A stretch of 64,000 bases of DNA from a virus. Position numbers and translations under genes: made by a program. The stretch covers positions 1 to 64,000 of the IMG/VR virus record IMGVR_UViG_3300037069_000769. One strand, written 5' to 3'. Shown one piece after another: positions 35,991 through 45,507 of this stretch (its first letter is position 1; each line of letters opens with the position of its first letter). The notes under the pieces were generated by a model, which was not told the DNA's origin, made no database searches, and saw nothing but the letters and a program-made list of their open reading frames with translations.

Positions 35991-38752
35991 TGTTTGAGCA
36001 CCTTCCTGCTACATCAGCCGCTGGGGAAATGCTGTCTGGACTAACAGATCAGCAAGTCAAACGACTCACTAAGTTGTTAGACATTCGACGAGCCCGCATC
36101 ACGTTTGCTACTGAGCATCATGTGAATACTCGCGGGGATCGAATGGACTTTGCTCATTATCCTCATATCAAGGCTCTGTACAATAGTTTGGCCTCGACTA
36201 TCGTATTGCAGGGCTCAGTTCAAAGTTTCAAGGCCCAACCTCTAACCGCCAAGGTTCATACGCCTAGCGGCTGGAAACTGATGGGCGACTTGAGGGTGGG
36301 CGACACCGTAAGCACTCCTGACGGTGCAAACGCTTGCATTACTGCTGTTCAGCCTCAAGGAACTGTGAGAATCTACAAGCTCAAGTTCTCTGACGGTCGA
36401 GTAGTGGAGGCTTGTGGGGATCACCTCTGGAAAGTGCGAGGTTCGCGTAGAATCTTCAAAGCTTGTCGGGGCTTGTGTTACGATGCACCTAAAGCTTCGG
36501 AGGTTGTTGACACTAATACTATTGCTAAGAGAATGTGTTCGGGCGAACGTTTCAGCGTCCCGTTGACTTTGCCGGTGGAGAAGCCTGCAACGAGTGTTAC
36601 GCTTGATCCCTATTTTGTAGGATTGATGCTTGGTGACGGAGAACTCGGCAAGACTAACTTGCGATTCATTACTACCGAATCTGAGTTGGTGACGGCTGTA
36701 AATGCAAGTGTATATCGTTGGGGGCTGAAGCTTCAGCAGTACAAAGATACGGCCAATCATCACTTTATTCGAGGTGAGAATTCGATCTCTAATCTGGGGG
36801 CTCAGTTGCTCCGAGATCAGTTTGAGAAGTTAAGGTTGCTTGGGACCGATAGCTTTTCAAAGTTTATTCCCGCCTCGTATAAGGAAGGGTCTATTGAGCA
36901 GAGACTCGCATTACTGCAAGGTTTGATGGATACTGACGGCGTTACGGGTTCAACTGAGATTCGCATTTCGTCGAAGCAGTTGGCTCTTGACATTCAGGAG
37001 ATTGTGTGGTCATTGGGAGGAGTTGCGTCGATTACTCCGCGTGAGACGTACTACACGAAAGAGGGTGGTAAGGTTGCGGGAGCGACTTCGTTTATCGTAG
37101 CAATCTCCCACCCACACCCCAGCATGCTTTACCGTCTGACGAGTAAGCGGGCTGCTGTGTCCGACGACCACCGTCGAACTGACACAATGGGGCCGACGAT
37201 TGAGGAGATTATCTGTGTAGGTGAAAAGCCTGCTCAATGTATTGTTCTCGATCATCCCGAGCATTTGTATCTGACAGATGGGTACACGGTTACCCATAAT
37301 AGTGAATGGGCAGTAATCGACCATTTTGCGGCAGCCTTTACCGGGCTGTCGGTGTTTTTTGTTGTGCCTAAGTATGAGGCCCGCACAACGTACGTTCAGA
37401 ACCGAATCAACAAGTGCGTGCAGAGTGTTCCCGAGTACAAGCGGATCATTGGGGCAGGTTTCTTTGACTCGGTGCAGATGAAGTCGTTCGGCAAAGGTTC
37501 CGTTAAATACGTCGGGTCGAACGTACTGGCTGACTTCAAAGAATACCCTGCTGATATGATCGTGGTGGAGGAGGTCGATCAGTGCGATAAGGATAATGTT
37601 GCTTACGCCAATGATCGACTGATGGCCTCACCCTATCAGTTTAAGCGTTACTTGGGTAACCCTACGCACAAAGGCAAGGGTATTAACGCTTACTTTCAGG
37701 AGTCAGATCAGCGGGAGTGGTATGTCCCGTGCATGATCTGCGGAGAGTACTCAGAGCTTGATTGGTTTAACGTGGTGGTCGAGGCGATCTTTGACAAGGA
37801 AGGTCATATCGTTGATTATCGACTTCGGGATAAGGAGTGGTCAGTCGGGTGTCGCCGAGATATTCACTTGATGTGCCCAAAATGTAGTGGGCAGTTGGAA
37901 CGTGCAAGTGACCGGGGCGAATGGAGACCTAAGAATCAGGGCCACCCTATTGAGGGTTACCATATCTCACAGCTTTGCAGCCCCATCAACTCTGTCGCAT
38001 CCATGTGGCAGGAGTTCCGAGCGTCGCTGACAGACCCAACGCGACTCCAGAAGTTCTACAACTCATATCTGGGATTGCCCTTTGAGGCTGCGGGCAATAA
38101 GATTACGTCGGAGCTTCTTGCGGCTTGCTCTGACCTCGACTACAAGTTTGTAATTCAGCCTGATTGTGCCTTTATTTCGGGAGACGGTGACGAAGGTCCA
38201 TGCAGCATGGGTGTGGACGTTGGGGGCAACTTGGATGTGCGTATCTCTCGAATTGAGAAGAACAAACGTCGTGCTGTGTATATGGGTAAAGTCAAGCACA
38301 TCGACGAAGTGTACAGTCTAATTGAGAGGTACAACGTCGAGAAGTGTGTTATCGACTCTGGGCCTGAGACGGCTTTGGTTCAGGACTTTCAAGATAACGC
38401 TACCTGCGATGTGTGGGCCTGTCGGTACGGCAGTGAGGGCTCCGATAAACGTCGTCGGTATGATACCTCTGACAAGGTGATTAGCATTGACAGAACTGAG
38501 GCGTTGGATCGCTCGTTCAGTCAAATCAGGCAGAAGAAGAACATTCTGCCCGTGAATTTCACTGAGATTTTGGACGGGCAGTACGTGTCCGAGATGTGTG
38601 ATCCTGTTCGCTCGATGGTCGAGGATGATCGGGGAAATAGTAAGTTCGAGTGGACTAAGTGTAAAGATCACCAGCGACATTGTGACACCTATGACATGCT
38701 GGCGGCTCAGTTGATTATGGAAGCAACGTTAGACGACATTTCCATTGGTTGA
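35990..38752 (+). CDS. terL: Terminase large subunit with intein
   Basis: 920 aa precursor, 564 aa after removal of the intein (residues 82-437). The spliced protein reads G-S-V-Q-S-F-K/S-E-W, a variant Walker A, so the intein sits between the P-loop Lys and Ser. Walker B-like M-I-V-V-E-E-V-D (about 523-530), a C-x-x-C pair of zinc-like motifs (C-M-I-C and C-P-K-C) and a nuclease-like region (M-G-V-D-V-G-G, V-I-D-S-G-P-E, H-C-D-T-Y-D-M) follow. This is the GpA-like (phage lambda) family that cuts and pumps DNA into heads. Confidence 0.92.
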   Translation: MFEHLPATSAAGEMLSGLTDQQVKRLTKLLDIRRARITFATEHHVNTRGDRMDFAHYPHIKALYNSLASTIVLQGSVQSFKAQPLTAKVHTPSGWKLMGDLRVGDTVSTPDGANACITAVQPQGTVRIYKLKFSDGRVVEACGDHLWKVRGSRRIFKACRGLCYDAPKASEVVDTNTIAKRMCSGERFSVPLTLPVEKPATSVTLDPYFVGLMLGDGELGKTNLRFITTESELVTAVNASVYRWGLKLQQYKDTANHHFIRGENSISNLGAQLLRDQFEKLRLLGTDSFSKFIPASYKEGSIEQRLALLQGLMDTDGVTGSTEIRISSKQLALDIQEIVWSLGGVASITPRETYYTKEGGKVAGATSFIVAISHPHPSMLYRLTSKRAAVSDDHRRTDTMGPTIEEIICVGEKPAQCIVLDHPEHLYLTDGYTVTHNSEWAVIDHFAAAFTGLSVFFVVPKYEARTTYVQNRINKCVQSVPEYKRIIGAGFFDSVQMKSFGKGSVKYVGSNVLADFKEYPADMIVVEEVDQCDKDNVAYANDRLMASPYQFKRYLGNPTHKGKGINAYFQESDQREWYVPCMICGEYSELDWFNVVVEAIFDKEGHIVDYRLRDKEWSVGCRRDIHLMCPKCSGQLERASDRGEWRPKNQGHPIEGYHISQLCSPINSVASMWQEFRASLTDPTRLQKFYNSYLGLPFEAAGNKITSELLAACSDLDYKFVIQPDCAFISGDGDEGPCSMGVDVGGNLDVRISRIEKNKRRAVYMGKVKHIDEVYSLIERYNVEKCVIDSGPETALVQDFQDNATCDVWACRYGSEGSDKRRRYDTSDKVISIDRTEALDRSFSQIRQKKNILPVNFTEILDGQYVSEMCDPVRSMVEDDRGNSKFEWTKCKDHQRHCDTYDMLAAQLIMEATLDDISIG
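36233..37300 (+). other. Class 3-type intein with LAGLIDADG endonuclease
   Basis: 356 aa. First residue is Ala instead of Cys/Ser; ends V-T-H-N before Ser+1. The residues that define class 3 inteins are present: Trp two after the block B His (G-D-H-L-W, residue 147), Cys in block F (Q-C-I-V-L, residue 417), and Thr before the terminal His-Asn (435). The block B Thr is Cys here. Two LAGLIDADG helices are seen: F-V-G-L-M-L-G-D-G (about 209-217) and L-L-Q-G-L-M-D-T-D-G (about 308-317). Confidence 0.85.
36325..36338. repeat. Variant palindrome TGCAAACGCTTGCA
   Basis: One mismatch, within the intein coding sequence. Confidence 0.6.
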
Positions 38753-38755
38753 ATT

Positions 38756-38769
38756 TGCAAACGTTTGCA
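38756..38769. repeat. TGCAAACGTTTGCA dispersed palindrome
   Basis: Perfect copy between terminase and portal, 10 nt before the ATG at 38780. Confidence 0.95.
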
Positions 38770-38779
38770 CGAGGATTTC

Positions 38780-40630
38780 ATGGCGAACGAGAATACTGAT
38801 CCCATCGTTCTTGAGGAGGGGCACCCTCTCTCTAAGGCAATTCAAGAGGCTGCTCTTGAGGTTGGGGAAACGGATGAGACCGTCATCGAGGAGATTTTTA
38901 TCACTGATAACGGTGAGGGCGGCGATAAGCTCATGTCTGAGCTGGAGATCATCAAGTCCGTGCTGGCTTCTAGCATGTCGGGATTTGATAGCACTAAGAT
39001 TCACAGGGAGGTGAATAATGCCGCCATGTTCGACATGACGAAGACGGCAGACGTGTCTAAGTCTATTGTTGACGGCTCAACTCAGAGCGATTCCGAACTA
39101 GGTTGGAATGACCTGTCCATGTATCAGGTTGTTGAGCCTCCGTATCCGCCCCAGTTGATGTCAGCATTTTTGGAGGTGGATTCGACCCACTTCCGATGTG
39201 TTCGTACTAAGGTGACGGATGCAGTCGGTAAGGAGTACATGATTGAGCCTGTAACCCTGCCTGACGGCACGCCCTATAAGCCGTTTGAGGGGGAGATTAC
39301 TAAGCAAGTTGAAGCTGAGATCACGGAAGTTAAAAACTTCATTGACGATTGCAATGAGATTATTGGCTTCGACGGTGTGCTCGAACGGGTGGGCATGGAC
39401 TATGAGGCTATCGGTTGGGGAGCGATCGAAGTTATTCGTGGTCGGGATATGAAGGTTAAAAAACTTGCCCATCTTCCGGCATCTCGTATCCGAGTGTTGC
39501 GAGGGTGGGGAGGCTTCGTCGAATCTTTGGTAAATGGCAAGTTTATTTACTATCAGAACTTTGGGGACAAGGTTGTATCCACGACAGAAACTGATCCGTT
39601 TACTGATAGACCTGTAGCATATGATCCTAAACGTGACGGCACCTTGAATGGTAGTAGTGCCAAGTGGAGTTTGATCGATAGGCATTCCGGAAAGCCTACT
39701 GCCGATTTCAGCAATTCGGCTAACGAGGTTATTTGGATTCCTCGACACCACTGCTCGACCATCTATTACGGGTTGACCGACGTGTTGCCGGCTCTCGGTG
39801 ATCTGCTGGCGAATGTGCATATCCGGGATTACTTGCTACAGTTCTTTGAGCATAACACGATTCCACGGTATGCAATCATCATCAAGGGAGCTAAGATTGC
39901 TGACGGGGTGAAGAAGGAGATTCTCAAATTCTTCAGCGATCATATCAAAGGCAAGGCCCATAAGACTCTGATTATTCCCATCCCTGCGGTACGCGGTGAG
40001 GTGGAGATTAAGTTCGAGAAGCTTGCTGCGGATGTGACTGAGGGCTCGTTTCAAGATACCCGAAAGAACAACTCTCAGGGCATCCTTACTGCTCACGGTG
40101 TTAGTCCCGCTATTATCGGCATTAACGATGCGGCAAGTCTTGGCTCAGGTAAGGGTATGTCCCAAGCCGAAATCTACAAGGATCGCATCGTAACGCCGTC
40201 TCAGCGGCGATTTGCTCGACCTCTGAACCGATTATTCCGGATTGGACTCGGAATCAAGATTGTAGCTCTGAAGTTTAGCCCTCTCGACATTCGAGATTTG
40301 GAAGCTGAGATGCAGATTTACACCGGTTATCTTGATAAAGGTTGCATGACTATCAATGGGGTTATTAAGAAAGTCGGCCTTGGTGATCCCATTGAGGGCG
40401 GTGATCGAGCCTTTATTGTGTTGCCGCACATTGGGATACAGTTTGTCGATGAGATGACTACTCAGGTGAGTCAGCAAATGCAAGACTTGCAGGATCAAGT
40501 AGACTCTGCAAAGCAGGAGCTTCAGAACCGGGCACTCCAACAGAAGGCTCAGCAGGCAGCACAGAATGGTCAAAAACCTCAGCAATCCGCCAAGTCTTCT
40601 AAGTCTGCCAACAGTGGAGCTGGAAAATAG
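38780..40630 (+). CDS. Portal protein (PBSX-like family)
   Basis: 616 aa from ATG 38780 (GAGGATTTC upstream). Middle region I-W-I-P-R-H-H-C-S-T-I-Y-Y-G-L-T-D-V-L (about 318-336) and V-S-P-A-I-I-G-I-N-D-A-A-S-L-G-S (about 442-457) match portal proteins of this family; a Gln-rich coiled tail follows. It forms the ring through which DNA enters and leaves the head. Follows terminase. Confidence 0.88.
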   Translation: MANENTDPIVLEEGHPLSKAIQEAALEVGETDETVIEEIFITDNGEGGDKLMSELEIIKSVLASSMSGFDSTKIHREVNNAAMFDMTKTADVSKSIVDGSTQSDSELGWNDLSMYQVVEPPYPPQLMSAFLEVDSTHFRCVRTKVTDAVGKEYMIEPVTLPDGTPYKPFEGEITKQVEAEITEVKNFIDDCNEIIGFDGVLERVGMDYEAIGWGAIEVIRGRDMKVKKLAHLPASRIRVLRGWGGFVESLVNGKFIYYQNFGDKVVSTTETDPFTDRPVAYDPKRDGTLNGSSAKWSLIDRHSGKPTADFSNSANEVIWIPRHHCSTIYYGLTDVLPALGDLLANVHIRDYLLQFFEHNTIPRYAIIIKGAKIADGVKKEILKFFSDHIKGKAHKTLIIPIPAVRGEVEIKFEKLAADVTEGSFQDTRKNNSQGILTAHGVSPAIIGINDAASLGSGKGMSQAEIYKDRIVTPSQRRFARPLNRLFRIGLGIKIVALKFSPLDIRDLEAEMQIYTGYLDKGCMTINGVIKKVGLGDPIEGGDRAFIVLPHIGIQFVDEMTTQVSQQMQDLQDQVDSAKQELQNRALQQKAQQAAQNGQKPQQSAKSSKSANSGAGK

Positions 40631-41708
40631 CCTTAGGCACGCTCAACGCAAGATCATCATCGTAAAGGCCGCTACTTCCGGTATGCGGTTAATGCTGGAA
40701 GATGCGTTTCAGGATCAGCTTCAGAGATTCATTCGGGCATGGCACGTTCGGCTTAGTCGTCACCTTGAAAGTGTTGAGTACTTCAAACGTGCTGTGACCG
40801 ATGCTCGAATCCTTAAAGCTAAGAGTACCTCAATAAGCGATCTTAGGCGTAGAGTTAATACCTCGTTCGCCTCTGATCTTGATCCGCTGCTGGAAGAGTT
40901 TCGACGCATTATTGTTACTGCTCCTATTGAGAAGTACTATGTGCGATGGGCACCTCTGGTGTTTAGCTTAGGGGCTGTGACAACTCTGAACACGTTTGGA
41001 GTACATGCTCGAAGTCCCGCTCTTGAGACTTTTCTTAGGGTGGGTGTTGTCTCCAAGGCGTCGGGGGGCGAAGATTTTACGTTTGAGTTGAGTGATGCTG
41101 CGATTATCCATGCCTTAGAGAGTCGTGGTATTATCGTAGGTGCGGGCTTAACTCACGACATTATCGAGGATGCTCGAAGCTTAATCCGAGACAAGGTGTA
41201 CTTGGGAGGCTCGGATGTTGCTGACATTGCTGAGGAGCTGGCTTCTGCCCACGCTATAGCTGACTGGCGTGCTTTGTCTATCGCTAGAACTGAGACGCAG
41301 GCCGCGTTCAACCTTGCATCGTATCGGATGTTTGAGCGGTCAGGCGTACAGAAACAGTTCTGGGTCACAGTTGGAGATAACCGGGTAAGACCTCAGCACG
41401 TAGCTAATGAGGAAGCCGGAGCAGTTCAGATAGGTGTACCTTTTCCTAGCGGTCAGCTTCATCCGGGAGACGGGCCACTATCTGTTAATTGTAGATGCAG
41501 CCTTCTCCCTGACTTGAGTGATCCGTCGATCTTGTTGAACCCTTGGGATGGGAAGTCTGGACCGTTCTTATCTACGGATGCTGGAGCAACCTTGCCGGCT
41601 GTTCGACGATTTAGTAAGAGATTGTCAATTCCGCATGGTATCGCTCCGGGAGTGTCAGACGCCCGAGTTGACTTGGCAGATGAAGAGTTACTCTTTCCTG
41701 AAGAGTGA
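40614..41708 (+). CDS. MuF-like head morphogenesis protein
   Basis: 364 aa; GTG 40614 overlapping the portal end by 17 nt is the likely start. Near residues 220-300, A-R-T-E-T-Q-A-A-F-N, then V-T-V-G-D-N-R-V-R-P-Q-H and G-P-L-S-V-N-C-R-C, are the MuF (Mu gpF / SPP1 gp7) signatures, a minor head protein assembled with the portal. The rest is helical. Confidence 0.85.
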   Translation: MELENSLRHAQRKIIIVKAATSGMRLMLEDAFQDQLQRFIRAWHVRLSRHLESVEYFKRAVTDARILKAKSTSISDLRRRVNTSFASDLDPLLEEFRRIIVTAPIEKYYVRWAPLVFSLGAVTTLNTFGVHARSPALETFLRVGVVSKASGGEDFTFELSDAAIIHALESRGIIVGAGLTHDIIEDARSLIRDKVYLGGSDVADIAEELASAHAIADWRALSIARTETQAAFNLASYRMFERSGVQKQFWVTVGDNRVRPQHVANEEAGAVQIGVPFPSGQLHPGDGPLSVNCRCSLLPDLSDPSILLNPWDGKSGPFLSTDAGATLPAVRRFSKRLSIPHGIAPGVSDARVDLADEELLFPEE

Positions 41709-41731
41709 TACCTGTTAATAAGATACGAATT

Positions 41732-41778
41732 GTCAGCCCCCTTAAAGATTTTTTAGGCGGGGGTTGACAGTTCCTTTT
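41732..41778 (+). terminator. Intrinsic terminator
   Basis: TGTCAGCCCC (41732-41741) pairs with GGGGTTGACA (41760-41769, one wobble), followed by TTCCTTTTTT. The -35 box of the next promoter lies in the right arm. Confidence 0.8.
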
Positions 41779-41792
41779 TTACAGTGTAGACT
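41764..41792 (+). promoter_or_regulatory. Sigma-70 promoter overlapping the terminator
   Basis: TTGACA (41764-41769), 17 bp, TAGACT (41787-41792), heading the genes from 41858. Confidence 0.72.
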
Positions 41793-41839
41793 GGGTGAAT
41801 TGCGGCAGTGGTGGTTGGTACTTAGTTTCACATTCCTTT

Positions 41840-41853
41840 TGCAAACGTTTGCA
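41840..41853. repeat. TGCAAACGTTTGCA dispersed palindrome
   Basis: Perfect copy downstream of the 41764 promoter, 4 nt before the ATG at 41858. Confidence 0.95.
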
Positions 41854-41857
41854 AACT

Positions 41858-42430
41858 ATGAGTAACCTGCGGGCAGTTCTTAGTCAGCCTTCGTTTACAG
41901 CCTTATCCGATGCTGATGCTTTATCTGCGTTGGAGACACCTGTAATTAAGACTGATAACACTCCTTACACTTGGAGTGGGCTATCAACTCGATTGATTAT
42001 GAACGGCATGTCGTCGAACATGATTATCGGGCTCGATGCGTGGGTCACTTCTATTAATAACTACGGCGGTGCAATGCTCCGTAACTGGCTCAATTCGGGG
42101 GGCATTGATTTCACACTCGATAGTGTTCGGGAGAATCTGAGCACTCTCCGGCCCAACCTTGACGATACTGGTAAGGCTTACATCGACGCTCTATTGACGG
42201 TGGGTCAGTGGGTGATTCCTTACTGGCAGGATCAAGGGATTCTCACCAGTGACTTCGGTAACGGTCTTACTCCCCAACTAAGTGACGTGCAGACCGTTCG
42301 GGCAACCATCGCATCTGATGCACTTAGAGCTAAATGCTCTGATGCCTATAACTCGCTTGTTGTGGCGATGAATGCCGGCACCGTGACGACATGGCAGCAG
42401 GTTCAGGCTTTGATCGCAGGCATTAGGTAA
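41858..42430 (+). CDS. Hypothetical structural protein
   Basis: 190 aa. No classical ribosome binding site (palindrome lies in its place). Helical, polar protein with repeated L-S-x-L-R/L-S-A-L motifs; no family recognised. Position between MuF and the fibre-like genes suggests a virion protein. Confidence 0.6.
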   Translation: MSNLRAVLSQPSFTALSDADALSALETPVIKTDNTPYTWSGLSTRLIMNGMSSNMIIGLDAWVTSINNYGGAMLRNWLNSGGIDFTLDSVRENLSTLRPNLDDTGKAYIDALLTVGQWVIPYWQDQGILTSDFGNGLTPQLSDVQTVRATIASDALRAKCSDAYNSLVVAMNAGTVTTWQQVQALIAGIR

Positions 42431-42506
42431 GACGGCCACAGTTTCATCTAAGTTAGAGGCACGGAGCATGCTCATCTAAAACTGCATATCCCCCGCTGGA
42501 TTCCCA

Positions 42507-42689
42507 GTGAATTCCACAGGTCTCACTCACGAAGAAGTGATGCGTTCGTGTGAGGAGTCGCGAGTCGCGAATGGTGCGAACTTCCAACCATCGTTGATCG
42601 GCGAATGCGTTCGCATCAACGGGAAGACGTTTCAGATTACCGACGTTCCCGACTATCACTCTTTAACCGTACAGCCGGTGACCTTCTGA
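42507..42689 (+). CDS. Small fibre-domain-like protein
   Basis: 60 aa, GTG start (ATG 42540 is an alternative), ending 1 nt before the next ATG. The part I-G-E-C-V-R-I-N-G...F-Q-I-T-D-V...L-T-V resembles the I-G-N-A-V-R-I-T-G...Y-Y-I-T-A-V...I-T-V module in the next gene (about residues 65-95), a strand-rich phage tail module. It may be a fragment of a duplicated fibre gene. Confidence 0.5.
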   Translation: MNSTGLTHEEVMRSCEESRVANGANFQPSLIGECVRINGKTFQITDVPDYHSLTVQPVTF

Positions 42690-42690
42690 A

Positions 42691-44103
42691 ATGGCCATAA
42701 ACGCTACGGCAGTCTGGCGAGTACGAACCGGAGGCAATGATGCTAATGGAGCCGGATACGATGCGGGCATTTCAGGAGCCGGTGTTGACTACAGTCAGCA
42801 GGATTCGCCTGTCCTCACTTTGACGGACATTGCGTGCTCAAATACTACTACAGTTACTAGTGCCACCGGCGGATTTACGTCGGCAATGATCGGCAATGCG
42901 GTTCGGATCACGGGCGGTGGGGCGACCTCGGGATATTACTACATTACCGCTGTCGCGAGTTCGACAAGCATCACGGTGCACACGACACCAGGAGCAGTGA
43001 CCAACGGCACGGGTAAGGTTGGCGGAGGGGCGGCGACACCCGCAAGGTTGCTCAACATTTCCAACGCAGCAGGTGATAAAGTCGTCCCCGGGAACATTGT
43101 GTATATCCGAGGCAGCGGGTCGTTCACACCATCAACGAACGACTATACGACTACGGGATTCACGCAACTGGCTGTCGGAGACCAGACCAGCGGCCAAATT
43201 CAGGTGATTGGTGAGAATGGGATGCCTCGCTTGGGTTCCAATGGGCTCATGTGGTATCAGGCGACGGAAGTGTTATTCAAAAATCTCTATTTAGTCGCGT
43301 CTTCAAATTCAAACGGAAATCTTGGCATTTTGAATTTCAATGCGGGGGGGGCGGTCATTGGGTGCGTGGTGGACATGGCTGGGCAAGGTGGACTCAAGGG
43401 CATCCTTGGAATCTCAAATGGCGTTGTGTCTGGATGCGAAATCAAGGGCGGCGCGTCAGGGGCGTCTTCTGGCGCTGACGGGGTTTCGCCTGGGAGCTAC
43501 GGGGCGACCGTTTTCGGGAACTATATTCACGACGTTGGAGGTGTGGCGCTATCGCTATCTGGATTTATGCACCGTGCGCATCAAAACATTATTTCTGGCT
43601 CTTGGGGCGATTCAGTGTCACTCTCTTTAGCCTCAGCGACGTACGGTTGCGAATTCTTCAATAACACCATCGACGCTGGACATGGGCACGGAATCAATTT
43701 CGCCTCCCAAGCGGCTGTTGCGACCTGGTCGGCCTACAACAACATCATCTCGAACCATGCCGGTGCGAGCAAATTCGGGATGATCGTCACGAGCGGGGTG
43801 ACTGCAACCAGCGACCGGATGAAGAAACTCATCGACTACAACAACTTCTATGGCAACACCTCAAACTACAGTAACATCTCTGCTGGTCCGAATGATCTCG
43901 CTCTCGACCCTCAGTATGTGAATCAGCCGGGTAGGGATTTCCGCCTGAGTGGCTCGAACATGAAGGCCAATGGGTATCCGGGATTGTTCTTGAATGCCGG
44001 GTCGAATCAGGCTTATGTGGACCGTGGGGCATTGCAGTCGCAGGCGAGTGGCGGATCGGGCGGCATCCTCCACCAGCCTAATTTCAACGGAGGCTACGAA
44101 TGA
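42691..44103 (+). CDS. Right-handed beta-helix fibre or adsorption protein
   Basis: 470 aa. An N-terminal region with tail-fibre modules is followed by repeated N-x-I-x-x-G/A-x-x-x-G motifs (G-N-Y-I-H-D-V, F-F-N-N-T-I-D-A, Y-N-N-I-I-S-N), as in pectate-lyase-like beta-helices that bind or cut host polysaccharide. It is flanked by non-helical structural genes. The block contains no dispersed palindrome and reads as more G+C-rich than its neighbours (impression only), so recent gain by transfer is possible. Confidence 0.65.
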   Translation: MAINATAVWRVRTGGNDANGAGYDAGISGAGVDYSQQDSPVLTLTDIACSNTTTVTSATGGFTSAMIGNAVRITGGGATSGYYYITAVASSTSITVHTTPGAVTNGTGKVGGGAATPARLLNISNAAGDKVVPGNIVYIRGSGSFTPSTNDYTTTGFTQLAVGDQTSGQIQVIGENGMPRLGSNGLMWYQATEVLFKNLYLVASSNSNGNLGILNFNAGGAVIGCVVDMAGQGGLKGILGISNGVVSGCEIKGGASGASSGADGVSPGSYGATVFGNYIHDVGGVALSLSGFMHRAHQNIISGSWGDSVSLSLASATYGCEFFNNTIDAGHGHGINFASQAAVATWSAYNNIISNHAGASKFGMIVTSGVTATSDRMKKLIDYNNFYGNTSNYSNISAGPNDLALDPQYVNQPGRDFRLSGSNMKANGYPGLFLNAGSNQAYVDRGALQSQASGGSGGILHQPNFNGGYE

Positions 44104-44747
44104 GCCGTCGCAAAATTGTTGCGGGCACTGCCAGTAATCTTATACCTGTGTTCGTGAGGGATACTAGTAAGACTGACGGTTCTGGATTATCTGTAGCTTA
44201 CAACGCCTCCGGCCTAACTGCTGAGTATCGTCGTAAGGGATCATCGTCTTGGACCTCAATCAGCGTTGTTACGAAAACCCTCGGAGTATTCACAAGTGGG
44301 GGTTGGTGTGCGGACGGCAGCTTAACCGGAGCCCATGAGTTTGCTCCCCCTGACGCTGCTTTTGCTGCTGGGGCAACTTCGGTAGCTCTCAGAGTGTACG
44401 GTGTAACTAATATGTTACCCGTGCTTCTTGAGTTTGAGTTGATGACTTTTAACGATCAGGCTGCTGGAGGTAAAGTACCTGTAGCGGCTAAGGGATTGGC
44501 GATAAGTAACTTCGGCTTCATTATGCGAAGTTCAACGTCTAAGGCCCCGACTCCCGGTTTGACTGTGACGGCTCAGAGAAGTTTGGACGGTGCAGCGTTT
44601 GGGGCCTGTGATAACTCTCCCTCGGGTATCGGTAGCGGGGCATACAGTATCAATCTAAGCACCGCTGACACCAACGCTAACGTAGCGATGTATATGTTTA
44701 CGGCTACTGGAGCTGATCCGACCTTTGTTGAGATGCTTTTTCAATGA
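44100..44747 (+). CDS. Tail- or baseplate-type structural protein
   Basis: 215 aa, ATGA overlap with the previous gene. P-V-F-V-R-D-T-S-K-T-D-G-S-G-L (about 17-31) and G-A-T-S-V-A-L-R-V-Y-G-V-T-N-M (about 96-110) look like the beta-sandwich domain common in phage baseplate or fibre-attachment proteins. The assignment is by pattern only. Confidence 0.5.
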   Translation: MSRRKIVAGTASNLIPVFVRDTSKTDGSGLSVAYNASGLTAEYRRKGSSSWTSISVVTKTLGVFTSGGWCADGSLTGAHEFAPPDAAFAAGATSVALRVYGVTNMLPVLLEFELMTFNDQAAGGKVPVAAKGLAISNFGFIMRSSTSKAPTPGLTVTAQRSLDGAAFGACDNSPSGIGSGAYSINLSTADTNANVAMYMFTATGADPTFVEMLFQ

Positions 44748-45496
44748 TGATCTTTTGCGGTAACGCGATTGTCGAGGAAAGGTACTTTGAAGGGGATTGG
44801 GGCACTGAACTGCGGGGTTTTTCAGACTCCTTAACTTTGCAAACGTTTGCAATTTTTTTGAGTTCTGTTACGCGGCAGGGTTTTGAAGCTATCAATTTAC
44901 CGTCTGTCAGTAGTGCGTCAGGTTCAGTAGGGGTTGGGGTAGTTGGAAGTCTCAGTGCCTCAGCGACTGGCAACCTACAGAGTGGTGATGTGGTGGGAGT
45001 TGTAGCCGACCTTGAGTTAAGTGTCGCAAATTTGTATGCTACCTCAGGGGTTGTGAGTGCTGAGGTATCATTTGCTGCGAACTCGGTGTGCGAACTTCTT
45101 CTGACTGCGGTTAATCAACTTCACGAGGTTATTGAATCTGATGCCGTAGCTAGTGAGATAATGTCGGCTCAAAATGAGCTTGTGGGTAGTCTAACTGAGA
45201 TCGTTCGGGCTGGCTTATTGGGGCAGTTGTCAAATTCAATCGCGGATCAGATGACCTTAGGGATTTCGGCCGAGATTGCGTTTTCTGCCGGCAAGCATTA
45301 CATTGAGAGTTTTGCCCTAGCCGTGTTGTCCCAACTGGAGCTTGCTGGGGTCTCCGGACGAACGTTTAACGTATTGAGGGTGTTGGGCGAAGCTTTTAAG
45401 CAAGCTCTAATGTCCATCGAATCTCTCACGCAAGGTGACATGATTGATGAGACGCTTCGAGATAGCGATCTAACTGACGAAACATTTCTTCCTTGA
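44744..45496 (+). CDS. Hypothetical structural protein
   Basis: 250 aa, ATGA overlap. The dispersed palindrome near the start encodes L-Q-T-F-A. The rest is Ser/Ala/Val-rich helical, with acidic C terminus (DMIDETLRDSDLTDE). No family recognised. Confidence 0.6.
   Translation: MMIFCGNAIVEERYFEGDWGTELRGFSDSLTLQTFAIFLSSVTRQGFEAINLPSVSSASGSVGVGVVGSLSASATGNLQSGDVVGVVADLELSVANLYATSGVVSAEVSFAANSVCELLLTAVNQLHEVIESDAVASEIMSAQNELVGSLTEIVRAGLLGQLSNSIADQMTLGISAEIAFSAGKHYIESFALAVLSQLELAGVSGRTFNVLRVLGEAFKQALMSIESLTQGDMIDETLRDSDLTDETFLP
44838..44851. repeat. TGCAAACGTTTGCA dispersed palindrome
   Basis: Perfect copy inside the 44744 gene. Confidence 0.95.
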
Positions 45497-45507
45497 GGGT
45501 GGCACAT

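Noticed and set aside
36233-37300. Group I intron or insertion sequence in terL
   Set aside because: The reading frame continues through, with intein block motifs at both ends and a Ser directly after the His-Asn junction.
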